From IMG/VR virus record IMGVR_UViG_3300038660_000404, positions 1 through 52,951 of that record: DNA of 52,951 bases; one strand, given 5' to 3'. Within the stretch, counting starts at the first letter, position 1. The number at the start of each line of letters is the position of its first letter. This stretch comes from a virus. Made by a program: the position numbers and the translations under genes. Positions 29,020-38,434 of this stretch are shown piece after piece. The notes below the pieces were generated by a model. That model made no database searches, was not told the DNA's origin, and was given only the letters and a program-made list of their open reading frames with translations.

Positions 29020-29607
29020 ATGGCGATCCGCGAAATCGTCGAGCTTGTTGCGCGTGTGACCGATTTGGAGCGCCGTGTCGCAGGCGTCATGCGGCATGGC
29101 ACGGTGGCGGAGGTCGATCCTGCCCGGCAACGGGTCCGGCTGGATTTTGGCCCGGCACATGGCCGGGACGGGCAGTTCCTTTCCCCGTGGGTGCCCTATG
29201 CCCAGTTCTCGGGCGCCCTGCGCGTCCACACGCCGCCCACGGTTGGGCAGCAATTCACGGCCATGTCGCCCACGGGCGACTTCCAACAGGCCGTGGCAGT
29301 GCCGCTGACCCACCACGCCAGCAACCTGAGCCCGTCGGAAGCGGCAGATCAGAACGTCATGACCTACGGGAACGTGATCATGACGCTGGCAGACGATCTC
29401 GTTCGCAGCGAAGTCAGCGGGCTGACCTTTGAGCTCACCAGCGCACAGGCGCAGATCACGGTTGGCGACGTGACCTTCAGGGTCTCTCGCGCTGGCGTGG
29501 AGATCACCGGCGGCACGGTCACGCACGATGGGAAGAATATCGGCTCCACCCACATTCATGGCGGGGTCCGCACAGGGCCGTCCACGACCGGCGAGCCTGC
29601 CAACTGA
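29020..29607 (+). CDS. Baseplate spike protein (P2 gpV-like)
   Basis: A 195-aa central spike. The N-terminal OB-fold (about 15-95: VMRHGTVAEVDPARQRVRLDFG) is followed by a beta-helix (DDLVRSEVSGLTFELTSAQAQITVGDVTF) and the tip STHIHGG, whose H-x-H is the iron-binding apex known in gpV. It punctures the outer membrane on contraction. First gene of the P2-type tail module. Confidence 0.93.
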   Translation: MAIREIVELVARVTDLERRVAGVMRHGTVAEVDPARQRVRLDFGPAHGRDGQFLSPWVPYAQFSGALRVHTPPTVGQQFTAMSPTGDFQQAVAVPLTHHASNLSPSEAADQNVMTYGNVIMTLADDLVRSEVSGLTFELTSAQAQITVGDVTFRVSRAGVEITGGTVTHDGKNIGSTHIHGGVRTGPSTTGEPAN

Positions 29608-29624
29608 ACCGAAGGGAAAGATCA

Positions 29625-29885
29625 ATGCGGCGTTACGCTATCACCGAGAAGGCCGGGCGCTTCGTCGCCGGGCAGAACAACACCGGGGTCGGGACAGTCC
29701 TGACCTTGACTGCCAAGCAGGCGGAGCATGAACTGCGGCTTGGAACATTGCGGCCGCTGGATGTGCCCGGCTCCGAGTCCGAGGGTGGCAAGACTGCGCC
29801 CGCCAGCAAGGCGAGGAAAGTTGCCAAGGGCGACCCCAAGCCAACTACGGATGATGACGCTGGCGAAGGCGCTGGTGACGAATAA
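29625..29885 (+). CDS. Small tail-module hypothetical protein
   Basis: An 86-aa protein (MRRYAITEKAGRFVAGQNNTG..., LTAKQAEHELRLGTLRPL) with a highly charged, probably disordered C-terminus. It has GAAGGG before its ATG. Proteins of this type sit between V and W genes in several P2-like tails; function unknown. Confidence 0.75.
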   Translation: MRRYAITEKAGRFVAGQNNTGVGTVLTLTAKQAEHELRLGTLRPLDVPGSESEGGKTAPASKARKVAKGDPKPTTDDDAGEGAGDE

Positions 29886-29905
29886 GGGCCAGGGAGGGCT
29901 AACCG

Positions 29906-30331
29906 GTGGCCACGCGCAGCATAAACCCATCCGTCGGCCTCAACGCCGCCACCGGCGGTGTGATTGAGGGCTGGCCACACGTGGCCCAGAGCCTGCAGGA
30001 CATCTTCACCACGCGGTTTGGCGCCCGTATCATGCGCGAATGGTATGGATCATTTGTGCCCAACCTGCTGGGGCGCACGATCACGCCCAATGATTTCACA
30101 CCGTGGTTTGCTGCGGTGACCTCTGCGATCGAGCAATTCGAGCCGCGATACCGCGTGACCCGCATTCAGATCGTTGAGGTGACCCGCGATGGACGGCTGC
30201 ATTTCTTCCTCGAGGGCGAGTACCGCCCGCGCGCCACCTATGGCGACTTCACGGTCGAAGGCGCGCGCCGCATCAATGCCTATGCCAACCCGGACGGGGT
30301 GCTGATCGAGGAACGCGAGGCCCAACCATGA
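29906..30331 (+). CDS. Baseplate wedge protein (P2 gpW / T4 gp25-like)
   Basis: A 141-aa protein starting with GTG behind AGGGAGGG. GWPHVAQSLQDIFTTRFGARIMREWYGS and the C-terminal FLEGEYRPR segment fit the GPW/gp25 family, which is a wedge component that also nucleates the sheath. Its stop overlaps the J start (ATGA). Confidence 0.92.
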   Translation: MATRSINPSVGLNAATGGVIEGWPHVAQSLQDIFTTRFGARIMREWYGSFVPNLLGRTITPNDFTPWFAAVTSAIEQFEPRYRVTRIQIVEVTRDGRLHFFLEGEYRPRATYGDFTVEGARRINAYANPDGVLIEEREAQP

Positions 30332-31215
30332 GCCGTTTCACCGCCATCAACCTTTCCGGTCTGACGCCGCCGGACGTGATCGAGACGCTGGATTACGACA
30401 CGATCGTCACCGAGATGTGCGATGATCTGGTCGCGCGGTTTCCGGCCATCGCAGGCGTCATTGATCTCGAAAGCGAGCCCGCGCGCAAACTGATTGAGGC
30501 ATTCGCCTATCGCGAGATGCTCCTACGCGGGCGGATCAATGATGCGGCCCGTTCGGTTTTACTGGCCTCAGCCTATGGCAGCAACCTCGATCATCTGGCC
30601 GCACTGTTCGCCACGCAGCGGATGCAGGTCGAGGACACAACGGGCGTGCTGGTCGCGGAAGACGATGATCGCCTGCGCCGTCGCGTGCAGCTGGCCCCGG
30701 AGGCCTTTTCTGTGGCAGGGCCGGAGGGGGCGTATGTCTATCATGCGCTCACCGCGGCCCCTTGGGCACGCGATGCCACGGCGATCATGACGACGCCCGG
30801 CCGGGTGCGTGTCACCATCCTGCGGGCGGGACCTGATCCGGTTCCCAGCCTTACGGAACGCGAAACCGTGCGCCTGTCGCTGATCGACAATGATGTGCGG
30901 CCGCTGACGGACATGGTTGAAGTCTTGGGGCCACGCGTGCAGCGCGCGGACATCACGGCCAAACTGACCCTTTATCCAGGCCCAGACGGCAATGTGGTGC
31001 GCGACCGGGCCCTGTCAGCCTTATCTGACTGGGTGGAAACCAACCGGATGCTGGGCATGAACCTGCGCCGCTCGGCAATCTTTTCGAAGCTGCATGTCGA
31101 GGGGGTGCATTCGGTGGATCTTGTTACGCCCGCTGCAGATCTCGTCCTAGGGCCGACCGAGGTTTACGCGATCGATGCTATCACCGTGACGGTCGCCACA
31201 CTCCGCGATGAATAG
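30328..31215 (+). CDS. Baseplate assembly protein J
   Basis: A 295-aa gpJ-family protein that forms the wedge arms. Recognisable parts: DYDTIVTEMCDDLVARFP, a FAYREMLLRGRINDAARSVLLASAYGSNLDHLAAL segment near 58-92, and the late RRSAIFSKLHVEGVHSVDLVTP. Follows W and precedes I, as in P2. Confidence 0.94.
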   Translation: MSRFTAINLSGLTPPDVIETLDYDTIVTEMCDDLVARFPAIAGVIDLESEPARKLIEAFAYREMLLRGRINDAARSVLLASAYGSNLDHLAALFATQRMQVEDTTGVLVAEDDDRLRRRVQLAPEAFSVAGPEGAYVYHALTAAPWARDATAIMTTPGRVRVTILRAGPDPVPSLTERETVRLSLIDNDVRPLTDMVEVLGPRVQRADITAKLTLYPGPDGNVVRDRALSALSDWVETNRMLGMNLRRSAIFSKLHVEGVHSVDLVTPAADLVLGPTEVYAIDAITVTVATLRDE

Positions 31216-31226
31216 GATCCCCGTCC

Positions 31227-32486
31227 ATGACCCGCGAGACCCTGCTGCCGGACAACCGCACGGCCTTCGAGGAGGCGACCGATCTCACTGGCGCACGCAG
31301 TGCCTATTTGCCCATCGGGTTGCGTCCGCTGGTGCAACCGCATCAGATCCCGAGCAGCCATCTGCCTTGGCTCGCTTGGGGCCTGTCTGTCGATCTGTGG
31401 GACAGGGACTGGCCGGAGGAAAAGAAACGCGCACGTACCGCGCGGTCACTGCCGTTCCATGCGATCAAGGGGACCCAGACCGCCATCGCGCAAGCGCTCG
31501 CCGTGATGGGGGCCGAGGCGCGGCGGTTCATCGTGCCGCCCGCCAAGACCTATCTGTCGAAGGCGCTGACGGAGACGGAACGCAGCGCCTATCTCGATCG
31601 CTTCGCACAGCTCAGGGTCTATCCGTTCATCGCCCGGGGTGTTTCCGGCCGGAACACCCGATATCTGTCGGCGCCAGACGGCCCGGGCACCGCCTTTGCC
31701 GGGCCCAACAACCCGGTCTCGGTGCAAGGCACGCGCTATGTGCGTACCGCAAAGCTGCATGATCGTGGCCGCGAAACGACCCTGACGCTCCGCACGGTCA
31801 CGCCAGAACGCGTTGGGGAGTTCAACGCGATTGCCTATGACGAGGTGGTTCTCCCCCCCAAACCTACGGCGGCCATCCATCTGAACGCCGCGCCCCAAAC
31901 CCGCGCGTTTCTAATCGACGATATGGGGGTGCGCCAACGCATCGTCCGCATCCCGCGGGCCACGAGCTACAGCTACCGGCTGGGCCGCGAGCAATACACA
32001 ACCGTACTGCCAAAAGGTGAGCTGATCGATGTGCGGCCCCAGCAGGTGGCGCAGCAGCACCCGCGCCAGTTTGGAGCGATTTTCCCCGGCGTGCCGTGCC
32101 AGCATGTTTCCGGCACCTTTCTGCCCGAGACGATATCCTGGCAGTATCTCTATGAGCGCTGGCACATCCATGACCTGGCCCGCGTGCTCGAAGAGCGCAA
32201 GCGGTCAACCCATCTTGGCTACACCCGCCTTGGAATGCCGCCGTACCACGCCGAGGTGCTCACCCGCATCACAGGGCGGCGGTATCCACGCACGGCGGGC
32301 CGTTTCGTCAATGGCTATATCGTGGCTGCCAGCACCAAGCCGGTCGCGGATGCGCGCGAGGCGGTGATGGTCGCCAAATCGCTGCGGGACAAGGTCCTGA
32401 TCAACACCAAGACCTGGCGCGTGCCGCGACCGGGCGACCGCCGTGCAGTGGGCGATATCACGCTCGGCGCACTAACAGAGGTTTGA
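31227..32486 (+). CDS. Tail protein I
   Basis: A 419-aa protein. The N-terminal 200 residues match the phage tail protein I family (LPWLAWGLSVDLWDRDWPEEKKRA, FHAIKGTQTAIAQAL). The remaining half (from about 210) is an extra region not present in P2 gpI, perhaps an attachment platform for the large fibre protein that follows. AGGA lies nine bases before the ATG. Confidence 0.9.
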   Translation: MTRETLLPDNRTAFEEATDLTGARSAYLPIGLRPLVQPHQIPSSHLPWLAWGLSVDLWDRDWPEEKKRARTARSLPFHAIKGTQTAIAQALAVMGAEARRFIVPPAKTYLSKALTETERSAYLDRFAQLRVYPFIARGVSGRNTRYLSAPDGPGTAFAGPNNPVSVQGTRYVRTAKLHDRGRETTLTLRTVTPERVGEFNAIAYDEVVLPPKPTAAIHLNAAPQTRAFLIDDMGVRQRIVRIPRATSYSYRLGREQYTTVLPKGELIDVRPQQVAQQHPRQFGAIFPGVPCQHVSGTFLPETISWQYLYERWHIHDLARVLEERKRSTHLGYTRLGMPPYHAEVLTRITGRRYPRTAGRFVNGYIVAASTKPVADAREAVMVAKSLRDKVLINTKTWRVPRPGDRRAVGDITLGALTEV

Positions 32487-32489
32487 GAC

Positions 32490-34796
32490 ATGGAAAGAAC
32501 CGTCATCTACCGCGATCGGCAGGAGCTGCAATCCGCCGATCTCAACAACATGCAGGATTTTGCCCGCACCTCGATGGATCACATCGTTCGAGATGCGGTG
32601 GAAAGCGGCAAGGCCTATTCAGGCTTTTCCGCCACCAAGACGGCTGCAACGGAAATCACGCTCTCTGCAGGCCGACTTTATGCAGGCGGGGCCGTCTATG
32701 CGCGCGGCGAGGACATCATCGTTGATCTCTTCAACGTCCTGCCGCTGGTGACCCGCAAGCGCGTGGCAATCGTCAGCTTTGGTCAGGAGGTCGAGACGGA
32801 TATCCAGCCCCGCGACTTCCTGATCGATGCCCAGACCGGCACCACCGAGCCGCAATCGGTGGCGATGGAGTCTTTGCGTCGCGCGGAAATCTCAACCGTG
32901 GCGGGCACCGAAGGGCCGGACCCGAGCTATCCCGCCACGGATGCCAATGTGACAGTGATCGCCTATGTGCTGCTGGACACCACCGGCGTTGTGGCGATCG
33001 AGCAGTGGCAGGCGACGCAGCTGCCGAACCTGCGCAATGTTGCCAACCGCACGATTGCGCTGGAGCGCTGGCGCGGCCAGATCAGCGGCCAGGTCGATAC
33101 GCTGCGCACGGATCTGTCGGCGCTGGCCGACCGGCTGGCGGGCTATGCGACCAAGGCCGAGATTGTGGAATTGACGGAGCAGCTCGACGAGTTGCGCACC
33201 GAGGTCTATGCGCCGGGGGCCTATATCTACTACGGCACCAACCATTTCCTGACGGCTGATGGCTCAAATGTCGACCACCCTGATTTTGACGCGGTGGTCG
33301 AGGAAGGCATCCGGTTTCCACGGGCGGGCTCCGAGACCTCGGAACTGGCGCTGCTGAACCCCAACAACGTCTATATCGCCAATACCAGCGGGTTCGTGCT
33401 GCCCAAATACGCCCATGGCATCCGGCTTGATCTGACGGGCTATGCCTCCGAGACGCGGCTGGCGCAGTACACCTTCGAGACCACGGATATTCGCCAGCTC
33501 ACACGCGCCCGCACGCGGCGGCGTTATGGCAACTCCATGGTGGTCTGCACCAACAGCCGCTGGTGGCGCCAGGGCACCTATGATCTGGCAGGCAATATCT
33601 TCCGCCGGGATGGAGAGACCTGGGAGGTCACCAACGGCCTGCCAGACCGCATGCCCAATGGCGCGCGCGTGCCGAATGGCAATGTGCACTGGATCCGGGT
33701 CCGCCGCTTTTGGATCGACACCTATGAGGAGCAATATTGGGACCGGGTCACAACCACGGCCACGATCAACGGCCAGCAGGTGGCGCAGACCTTCCTGAAC
33801 TCGCAGGACGGCTGGTTGAGCCAGGTTGGGCTTTACTTCTCGCGAAAGGCCGCCGCGGGGGATGTCACACTGCTGGTGACCGAGACCGCCTTTGGCATGC
33901 CTGACCTGTCCCGCGTGATCTCGCGCACGACGCTGCCAGTGTCGGATATTCAGGTGGGGGCGATCTCGACGGAGGTGGGCCTGCCATCGCTGGTGGAGAG
34001 CAAACTGCCGATCACGCCAACCTTCCTGACGGCCGGACGGCGCTATGCCATCGTGCTGGTCACCACCGGTGATCATTATGTCGCCATGACCAATACCGAC
34101 AACGGGGTGGTGCAGGGCACGTTCTTTGTCTCGACCGACGGCGCGTTCTTCGCGGGTAATCTGGTCGATGACATGAAAATGCGGCTCTACTTTGCGCGGT
34201 TCGAGCGCACACGGCTCTCAGTCGAGTTGACAGCGCTGCAGCTGGCAGGCGGCATTCTCGATCTCGATGTGCTGCATGAGGGTGTGACGCCACCTGCCTG
34301 TCGCACCGATATCGAGGTGCAGGTCAACGGGGCGTGGGTGGCGCTGGATGGTGATACCAGCGGCCCGGACCTCTCGGGTCTGCCAGGCATCTTGCCGCTG
34401 CGGATGACGCTCACGGGCACCACCGACCTGATGCCGGGCTTCGGGCTTGCTGGCTCGCAGATGGTGGCAACGCGCCCCAAGACGGCGTTCACCTGGGTGT
34501 CGGATGAGCGCACGCTCGGCTCGCCCACAACCAGCGTCAAGGTGGTGACCGACCTGCAGCATTTTGAAGAGGTGAACCACGATTGCACCGTGACGCTCAT
34601 GACTGGCGCGGCGCTGGACGGGGTGGAGGCAGCCGATGTGGTTGAGGATGTGGTGCTGGCCGATGGGACGGTGCGGCGGACCTCGATCTTCAATGTAACC
34701 TCGGTCAGCACCTACGCGGTCAAGATCATCGGCTCAACTGTGAGTGCGGCAGTGCCGTTTCTGGTCAGTGAGTTGATCGAATACGCCCAGACCTGA
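32490..34796 (+). CDS. Large baseplate/fibre protein (DUF4815-like)
   Basis: A 768-aa structural protein in the place of P2 gpH. The N-terminus (VIYRDRQELQSADLNNMQDFA) resembles DUF4815 phage proteins. A heptad-like helix lies near 195-235 (RGQISGQVDTLRTDLSALAD, AEIVELTEQLDELRTEV). The rest is beta-rich with WxxGTYDLAG-like segments. It probably connects the baseplate to fibres. The family name is from memory. Confidence 0.75.
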   Translation: MERTVIYRDRQELQSADLNNMQDFARTSMDHIVRDAVESGKAYSGFSATKTAATEITLSAGRLYAGGAVYARGEDIIVDLFNVLPLVTRKRVAIVSFGQEVETDIQPRDFLIDAQTGTTEPQSVAMESLRRAEISTVAGTEGPDPSYPATDANVTVIAYVLLDTTGVVAIEQWQATQLPNLRNVANRTIALERWRGQISGQVDTLRTDLSALADRLAGYATKAEIVELTEQLDELRTEVYAPGAYIYYGTNHFLTADGSNVDHPDFDAVVEEGIRFPRAGSETSELALLNPNNVYIANTSGFVLPKYAHGIRLDLTGYASETRLAQYTFETTDIRQLTRARTRRRYGNSMVVCTNSRWWRQGTYDLAGNIFRRDGETWEVTNGLPDRMPNGARVPNGNVHWIRVRRFWIDTYEEQYWDRVTTTATINGQQVAQTFLNSQDGWLSQVGLYFSRKAAAGDVTLLVTETAFGMPDLSRVISRTTLPVSDIQVGAISTEVGLPSLVESKLPITPTFLTAGRRYAIVLVTTGDHYVAMTNTDNGVVQGTFFVSTDGAFFAGNLVDDMKMRLYFARFERTRLSVELTALQLAGGILDLDVLHEGVTPPACRTDIEVQVNGAWVALDGDTSGPDLSGLPGILPLRMTLTGTTDLMPGFGLAGSQMVATRPKTAFTWVSDERTLGSPTTSVKVVTDLQHFEEVNHDCTVTLMTGAALDGVEAADVVEDVVLADGTVRRTSIFNVTSVSTYAVKIIGSTVSAAVPFLVSELIEYAQT

Positions 34797-34848
34797 TCGA
34801 GCCGCGCGTAATCTATCCCGCTCAGACCAAAGCCAGGAGACAGCCCCA

Positions 34849-35019
34849 ATGCCATCAAAACCCACCCATTACCGGGTGACGGTGAACCGTCCCCTTGAAT
34901 TTGCCGGGGCCCGGTTCCGGCCAGGCGCGCGCTATACGGTGACGGCTGCCATTTTTGATAGTCTGACCACCGAGCATCCCGAGGCGATCGCCACATCCGA
35001 GCCGCTGAAGAAAGGGTGA
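34849..35019 (+). CDS. Small hypothetical tail protein
   Basis: A 56-aa gene read from the sequence: ATG 34849 behind AGGAG, stop 35017-35019. The product (MPSKPTHYRVTVNRPLEFAG, then FRPGARYTVTAAIFDSL) is a compact beta-rich basic protein similar in style to the 86-aa protein at 29625. Function unknown. Confidence 0.7.
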   Translation: MPSKPTHYRVTVNRPLEFAGARFRPGARYTVTAAIFDSLTTEHPEAIATSEPLKKG

Positions 35020-35023
35020 CGCC

Positions 35024-35830
35024 ATGCTGAGGTTTGAAGATCTGCGGGTGCGGGACAATCAGGACCTCGACCGGGATTTCTTCAATCGCCGTTATCGCTT
35101 GATTGCTGAAAGCCTCGGCGATCTCGACGCGCAGCTGGCACGCATTCGTGGTGCCACCGACAATCTGGTGGCCCTTGGGCTTGCCCGGGTCAACGAGGTT
35201 CTTGGACCGGCTCTCGCGGCGGCTCAAGCTGCAGCGGAAAACGGCTTTCTGGTAGCGACCTCCTCAACGCCGCTCACTGTCTCAGTGGGCCTACAGACCA
35301 CCTTCGAGATCGACGACACACCTGCGCGGGCGCTCTTTGCGCCTACGCCATATGTCGTGCTGACGCGTGACGTCGACGACAGCCTGAACGACTGGGCGGT
35401 GTTCCGGGTCGATAGCTACGCCCGCGCCAATGGTGGGCTGGCGGGCGAAGTGGTGGCCGTCAACGGCGATATCGGTGCGGCGGTGCACGGTGATTGGGTG
35501 ATTTCTGCCAGCGCGGGCCTTGCAGCTTCCGTGATTGAAACGGCCGCTGCGGTCTCGAGCGCCCTGGCGCTTGCCCAGCAGGCGGCACAGGATGCGGCTG
35601 CCGCGGCAGATATTGCAGAAAGCGTTCTGGCCAATGGCCCGGTGTCGTCCGTGAATGGCCAAGCCGGGGAAGTGGCGCTTGGGATCGGCGATATTCCAAA
35701 CCTTACGGCGCAGCTGGCCAGCAAAGCGGCCAGTAGCCATGGCCATACGATTGCGCAGGTCTCCAACCTGCAATCAACGCTGACGGCGCTGCAAGGCCGG
35801 ATCGATCTGGTCGATGGGGGGACGTATTGA
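35024..35830 (+). CDS. Tail fibre-like protein
   Basis: A 268-aa protein. An N-terminal helical part (LDRDFFNRRYRLIAESLGDLD) and a globular middle are followed by an Ala-rich helix (about 170-200) and the NGQAGEVALGIGDIPNLTAQLASK...HGHTIAQVSNLQ end, a repeat type common in phage fibres (NGxxGxVxLxxxDI, LQxxLxxL). Probably a short fibre or fibre adaptor. Confidence 0.8.
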   Translation: MLRFEDLRVRDNQDLDRDFFNRRYRLIAESLGDLDAQLARIRGATDNLVALGLARVNEVLGPALAAAQAAAENGFLVATSSTPLTVSVGLQTTFEIDDTPARALFAPTPYVVLTRDVDDSLNDWAVFRVDSYARANGGLAGEVVAVNGDIGAAVHGDWVISASAGLAASVIETAAAVSSALALAQQAAQDAAAAADIAESVLANGPVSSVNGQAGEVALGIGDIPNLTAQLASKAASSHGHTIAQVSNLQSTLTALQGRIDLVDGGTY

Positions 35831-35844
35831 TGGAGGCAGGCACC

Positions 35845-36069
35845 ATGCGATCCGCCCTGACACAGATGAGCACCAAGCTGGGCATCACCGACGTGCGCGA
35901 TGTGCAGGTGGGTGAGGTTGTCGATGACGGTGCGGGCGGGTTTGTCCGCGCGATCCGGGTCTTTGGGGAGCCCGCAGGGTCCGCGGGCCCGGCGCTGATC
36001 CTCGAGGTCCAGATCCAGTCCGACACGAAAACTGACCTCGATATCACGACGCCGACGCTGTCGTTCTGA
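35845..36069 (+). CDS. Small hypothetical tail protein
   Basis: A 74-aa protein (MRSALTQMSTKLGITDVRDVQ, then GGFVRAIRVFGEP and LILEVQIQSD). ATG 35845 is preferred because GGAGG lies eight bases upstream; ATG 35830 overlapping the previous stop is possible. Function unknown. A 115-bp gap without a gene follows before the sheath. Confidence 0.7.
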   Translation: MRSALTQMSTKLGITDVRDVQVGEVVDDGAGGFVRAIRVFGEPAGSAGPALILEVQIQSDTKTDLDITTPTLSF

Positions 36070-36184
36070 GTTTGTGCCAGAGCGCGAAACGCGCCTGCAA
36101 CGCCCGCTTTCAATGACCCAATTGCCAATGCCCTGCGCACCTGACGGTCGCGTGGGGTTTATGGCTATTCAAGGAGACCTTCTC

Positions 36185-37432
36185 ATGTCTGACCCGACCT
36201 TCGGGATTTCCATCACGCGGATCGATACTGAGCCGCGCCCGCCCGTCTGGAGTGATATGTCCGTCGTGGGCCTGATCGGCACGGCGCCCGATGCCGATGC
36301 TGCGATGTTCCCGGCGGACACGCCGGTTTTTCTCTATTCTGACGACGCGACCAAGCTGACAGCGCTTGGTGCAACTGGCACGTTGCGCGATGCGGTCACG
36401 CTGATCAACGCGCAGCTCGGCGAGTTCCAGGTGGCCGCCAAGGTCGTGGTCGTCCGCGTTGTGGAGGGCGCCGATACGGACGCGACCATCGCCAATATCG
36501 TCGGCGACGGCGTCTCGACCGGCCTGCAGGCGTTCATCACCGCAGGTCCCGAACTGGGCATCATTCCGCGCCTCATCTGTGCTCCGGGCTATACCAGCCA
36601 GCGCGGTCTCGGCGAGGCCAACCCGGTCTGCGCAGCCCTGCCTGCGATCTGCGAAAAACTTCTGGCGCATGCGGTCGTGGATGGCCCGGCGACCACCGAG
36701 CAGGATGCCATTGATTGGCGCGAGACGATTGCCTCGCAGCGCCTGATCCCGGTCGACCCTGCAGTGAAGGTGTTTGCCGGTGGGGTTTCGGTCGTTCAGC
36801 CGCTGTCGCCCGCAGTGATCGGCATCGGCGTGCGCCGTGACCACGAAAAACAGGGCCGCCCGTTCCACAGCTGGGCCAACCAGCCAGTGCAGGGCATTGT
36901 TGGGCCGTCGCGCCCGATCAACTTCTCGCTTACCGATGGCGCGATTGAAGGCCAGCGCTTGCTGTCGGCTAATGTCGGCGTGCTCCTGCGCGGTGAAATG
37001 GGCGTGGAGAGCGCCATCGGCCAGGGCGGGTTCATCTTCGTGGGCACCGACAACGCGGGCGAGGATGATCTCTGGCGGTTTTATAACGTTACCCGGGGGC
37101 GCGATTTCATCCACCTGATGCTGCTTCGGACCCTGCGGTTCTATCTCGGGCGGTTCAACATCACGGGCCAGACCATTCAGGCGATCCTGAACACGATGGA
37201 AACCGGCCTGCGAAACCTCAAGGCCGATGGCGACATCCTCGGCTTCGAGATGAAGTTCACGCGCGATCAAAACACGCCCGAGGAACTGCGCCAGGGCCGC
37301 TTCACGGTCAGCTTTGCCGCCGAGGAAGCACCGGTGCTGCGCTATCTCGGTATTCAGTCCGCGCGCTACCGCCCGGCGCTTGATGCGCTGCTCGATGATC
37401 TGCTCGCGCAGGTCGGCACCATCACCGGCTGA
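36185..37432 (+). CDS. Tail sheath protein (P2 FI-like)
   Basis: A 415-aa contractile sheath subunit. The start at 36185 (MSDPTFGISITRIDTEPRPP) follows AAGGAG. Family traits: DMSVVGLIGTAPDAD near 20-35, the middle PRLICAPGYTSQR, and the C-terminal LRTLRFYLGRFNITGQT and RFTVSFAAEEAPVLRYL. It shows that the tail is contractile (myovirus). Confidence 0.95.
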   Translation: MSDPTFGISITRIDTEPRPPVWSDMSVVGLIGTAPDADAAMFPADTPVFLYSDDATKLTALGATGTLRDAVTLINAQLGEFQVAAKVVVVRVVEGADTDATIANIVGDGVSTGLQAFITAGPELGIIPRLICAPGYTSQRGLGEANPVCAALPAICEKLLAHAVVDGPATTEQDAIDWRETIASQRLIPVDPAVKVFAGGVSVVQPLSPAVIGIGVRRDHEKQGRPFHSWANQPVQGIVGPSRPINFSLTDGAIEGQRLLSANVGVLLRGEMGVESAIGQGGFIFVGTDNAGEDDLWRFYNVTRGRDFIHLMLLRTLRFYLGRFNITGQTIQAILNTMETGLRNLKADGDILGFEMKFTRDQNTPEELRQGRFTVSFAAEEAPVLRYLGIQSARYRPALDALLDDLLAQVGTITG

Positions 37433-37470
37433 CCGGCCAAAAACTTGTCCGACATTCAGGAGACGCTCCC

Positions 37471-38007
37471 ATGAGCAATATTTACGTGATGGAGGCCGCA
37501 AACCTGTTTTGCGGCGATGAGAACCCCACGGCCTCCAAGCACCTGACGCTGACCGAGTTGCAGCTGCCCAACCTGCAGGAAATCACCCAGGACCATCATC
37601 CGGGTGGCTCGCGCGTGCAGATCGAGGTGGCACTTGGCATTCAGAAGCTCGAGGCCAGCTTCAAGCTGGCGGGCTGGGATCCGGACCTGCTGACGCAATT
37701 TGGTCTGGGTGCCACGGCGCGCAAGAAGTTCACCGCTTACGGTTCGGTGCGCGATAAGCGCAACGGCGTGGCCATCGAAGCCAAGGCGGTGCTGGAGGGG
37801 CGTTTGGGCACGGCCAACCCGGAGGCGTTTCAGCGTGGCGAAATGCAGGGCTTTGACTACGCCATCAACGAAATCCTGCATTACGAGCTCTATTTTGAGG
37901 GGGCCGAGAAATATTACTGGGATTTCTTCACCACCGATTGGCGCGTCAACGGCACATCGCAAAACGCAGACGAGCGCGCGATCTTGCGCCTTCCCAATGG
38001 CTTTTGA
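37471..38007 (+). CDS. Tail tube protein (P2 FII-like)
   Basis: A 178-aa major tail tube protein. The N-terminal MSNIYVMEAANLFCGDE, the HHPGGSRVQIEVALGIQKLEASF segment and the C-terminal YAINEILHYELYFEGAEKYYWD match the FII family. Follows the sheath as in P2. GGAGACG precedes the ATG. Confidence 0.95.
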   Translation: MSNIYVMEAANLFCGDENPTASKHLTLTELQLPNLQEITQDHHPGGSRVQIEVALGIQKLEASFKLAGWDPDLLTQFGLGATARKKFTAYGSVRDKRNGVAIEAKAVLEGRLGTANPEAFQRGEMQGFDYAINEILHYELYFEGAEKYYWDFFTTDWRVNGTSQNADERAILRLPNGF

Positions 38008-38015
38008 GGTGATCC

Positions 38016-38333
38016 ATGTCTGACCCCAAGACGAAAACAGTCGCTCTTTCGGTGCCGGTGACCTTCGAGGGCCGCGAAATCACCGAGATCCGCATTGCCA
38101 AGCCCAAGGTCAAGGACCTCAAGCGGATGAATGCCGCACTGGACGGCATCACCGATCGTCTGGACCAGGGCATTGTCATGGCCTCGGCTCTGACGGGCTA
38201 TCCGGTCGAGATGATCGAGGATCTGGACACTGACGACTTCACCACGCTGTCGGAGGTGATTGCGGATTTTTTCCCCAAGGGCACGGCTTCGCCTCCTGGC
38301 GATCGGTCGTTGCCGAAACCGCCCACTGGCTAA
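38016..38333 (+). CDS. Tail assembly chaperone gpE (zero-frame product)
   Basis: A 105-aa protein of the P2 gpE / DUF-type tail chaperone family (VPVTFEGREITEIRIAKPKVKDLKRM, TDDFTTLSEVIADFF). Such proteins coat the tape measure during tube assembly. The last 22 residues after the slippery site (PKGTASPPGDRSLPKPPTG) look like a short zero-frame tail. The tape-measure gene follows. Confidence 0.88.
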   Translation: MSDPKTKTVALSVPVTFEGREITEIRIAKPKVKDLKRMNAALDGITDRLDQGIVMASALTGYPVEMIEDLDTDDFTTLSEVIADFFPKGTASPPGDRSLPKPPTG

Positions 38334-38431
38334 ACACGCCGCTCACGGCCTTTGAGGAAATGGACTGGGTAGAGGTGGTGCTGTGGCACGCCGAGGCCCG
38401 GCGTCTCGCGCGGGCGGCGAAGATGAGGTGA
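38016..38431 (+). CDS. gpE-E' frameshift fusion
   Basis: A -1 ribosomal frameshift at T-TTT-TTC (38267-38273) would continue translation as PQGHGFASWRSVVAETAHWL, then TAFEEMDWVEVVLWHAEARRL, stopping at 38429-38431, four bases before the tape-measure ATG. The shifted tail has the W-x-E-x-x-x-W-H-x-x-A-R pattern of gpE'. Most phages of P2 and lambda types make such a fusion. Product about 138 aa. Predicted, not shown. Confidence 0.75.
38267..38273 (+). other. -1 frameshift slippery heptamer TTTTTTC
   Basis: Read in the gpE frame as GA[T TTT TTC], so both tRNAs can slip back one base and re-pair. It lies 67 nt before the gpE zero-frame stop and opens the E' frame. The downstream GC-rich sequence could fold, but I cannot assess a pseudoknot by eye. 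Confidence 0.75.
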
Positions 38432-38434
38432 TCC

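Noticed and set aside
36110-37501. 463-codon minus-strand frame opposite the sheath gene
   Set aside because: Shadow of the tail sheath; arginine-rich with no recognisable domain.
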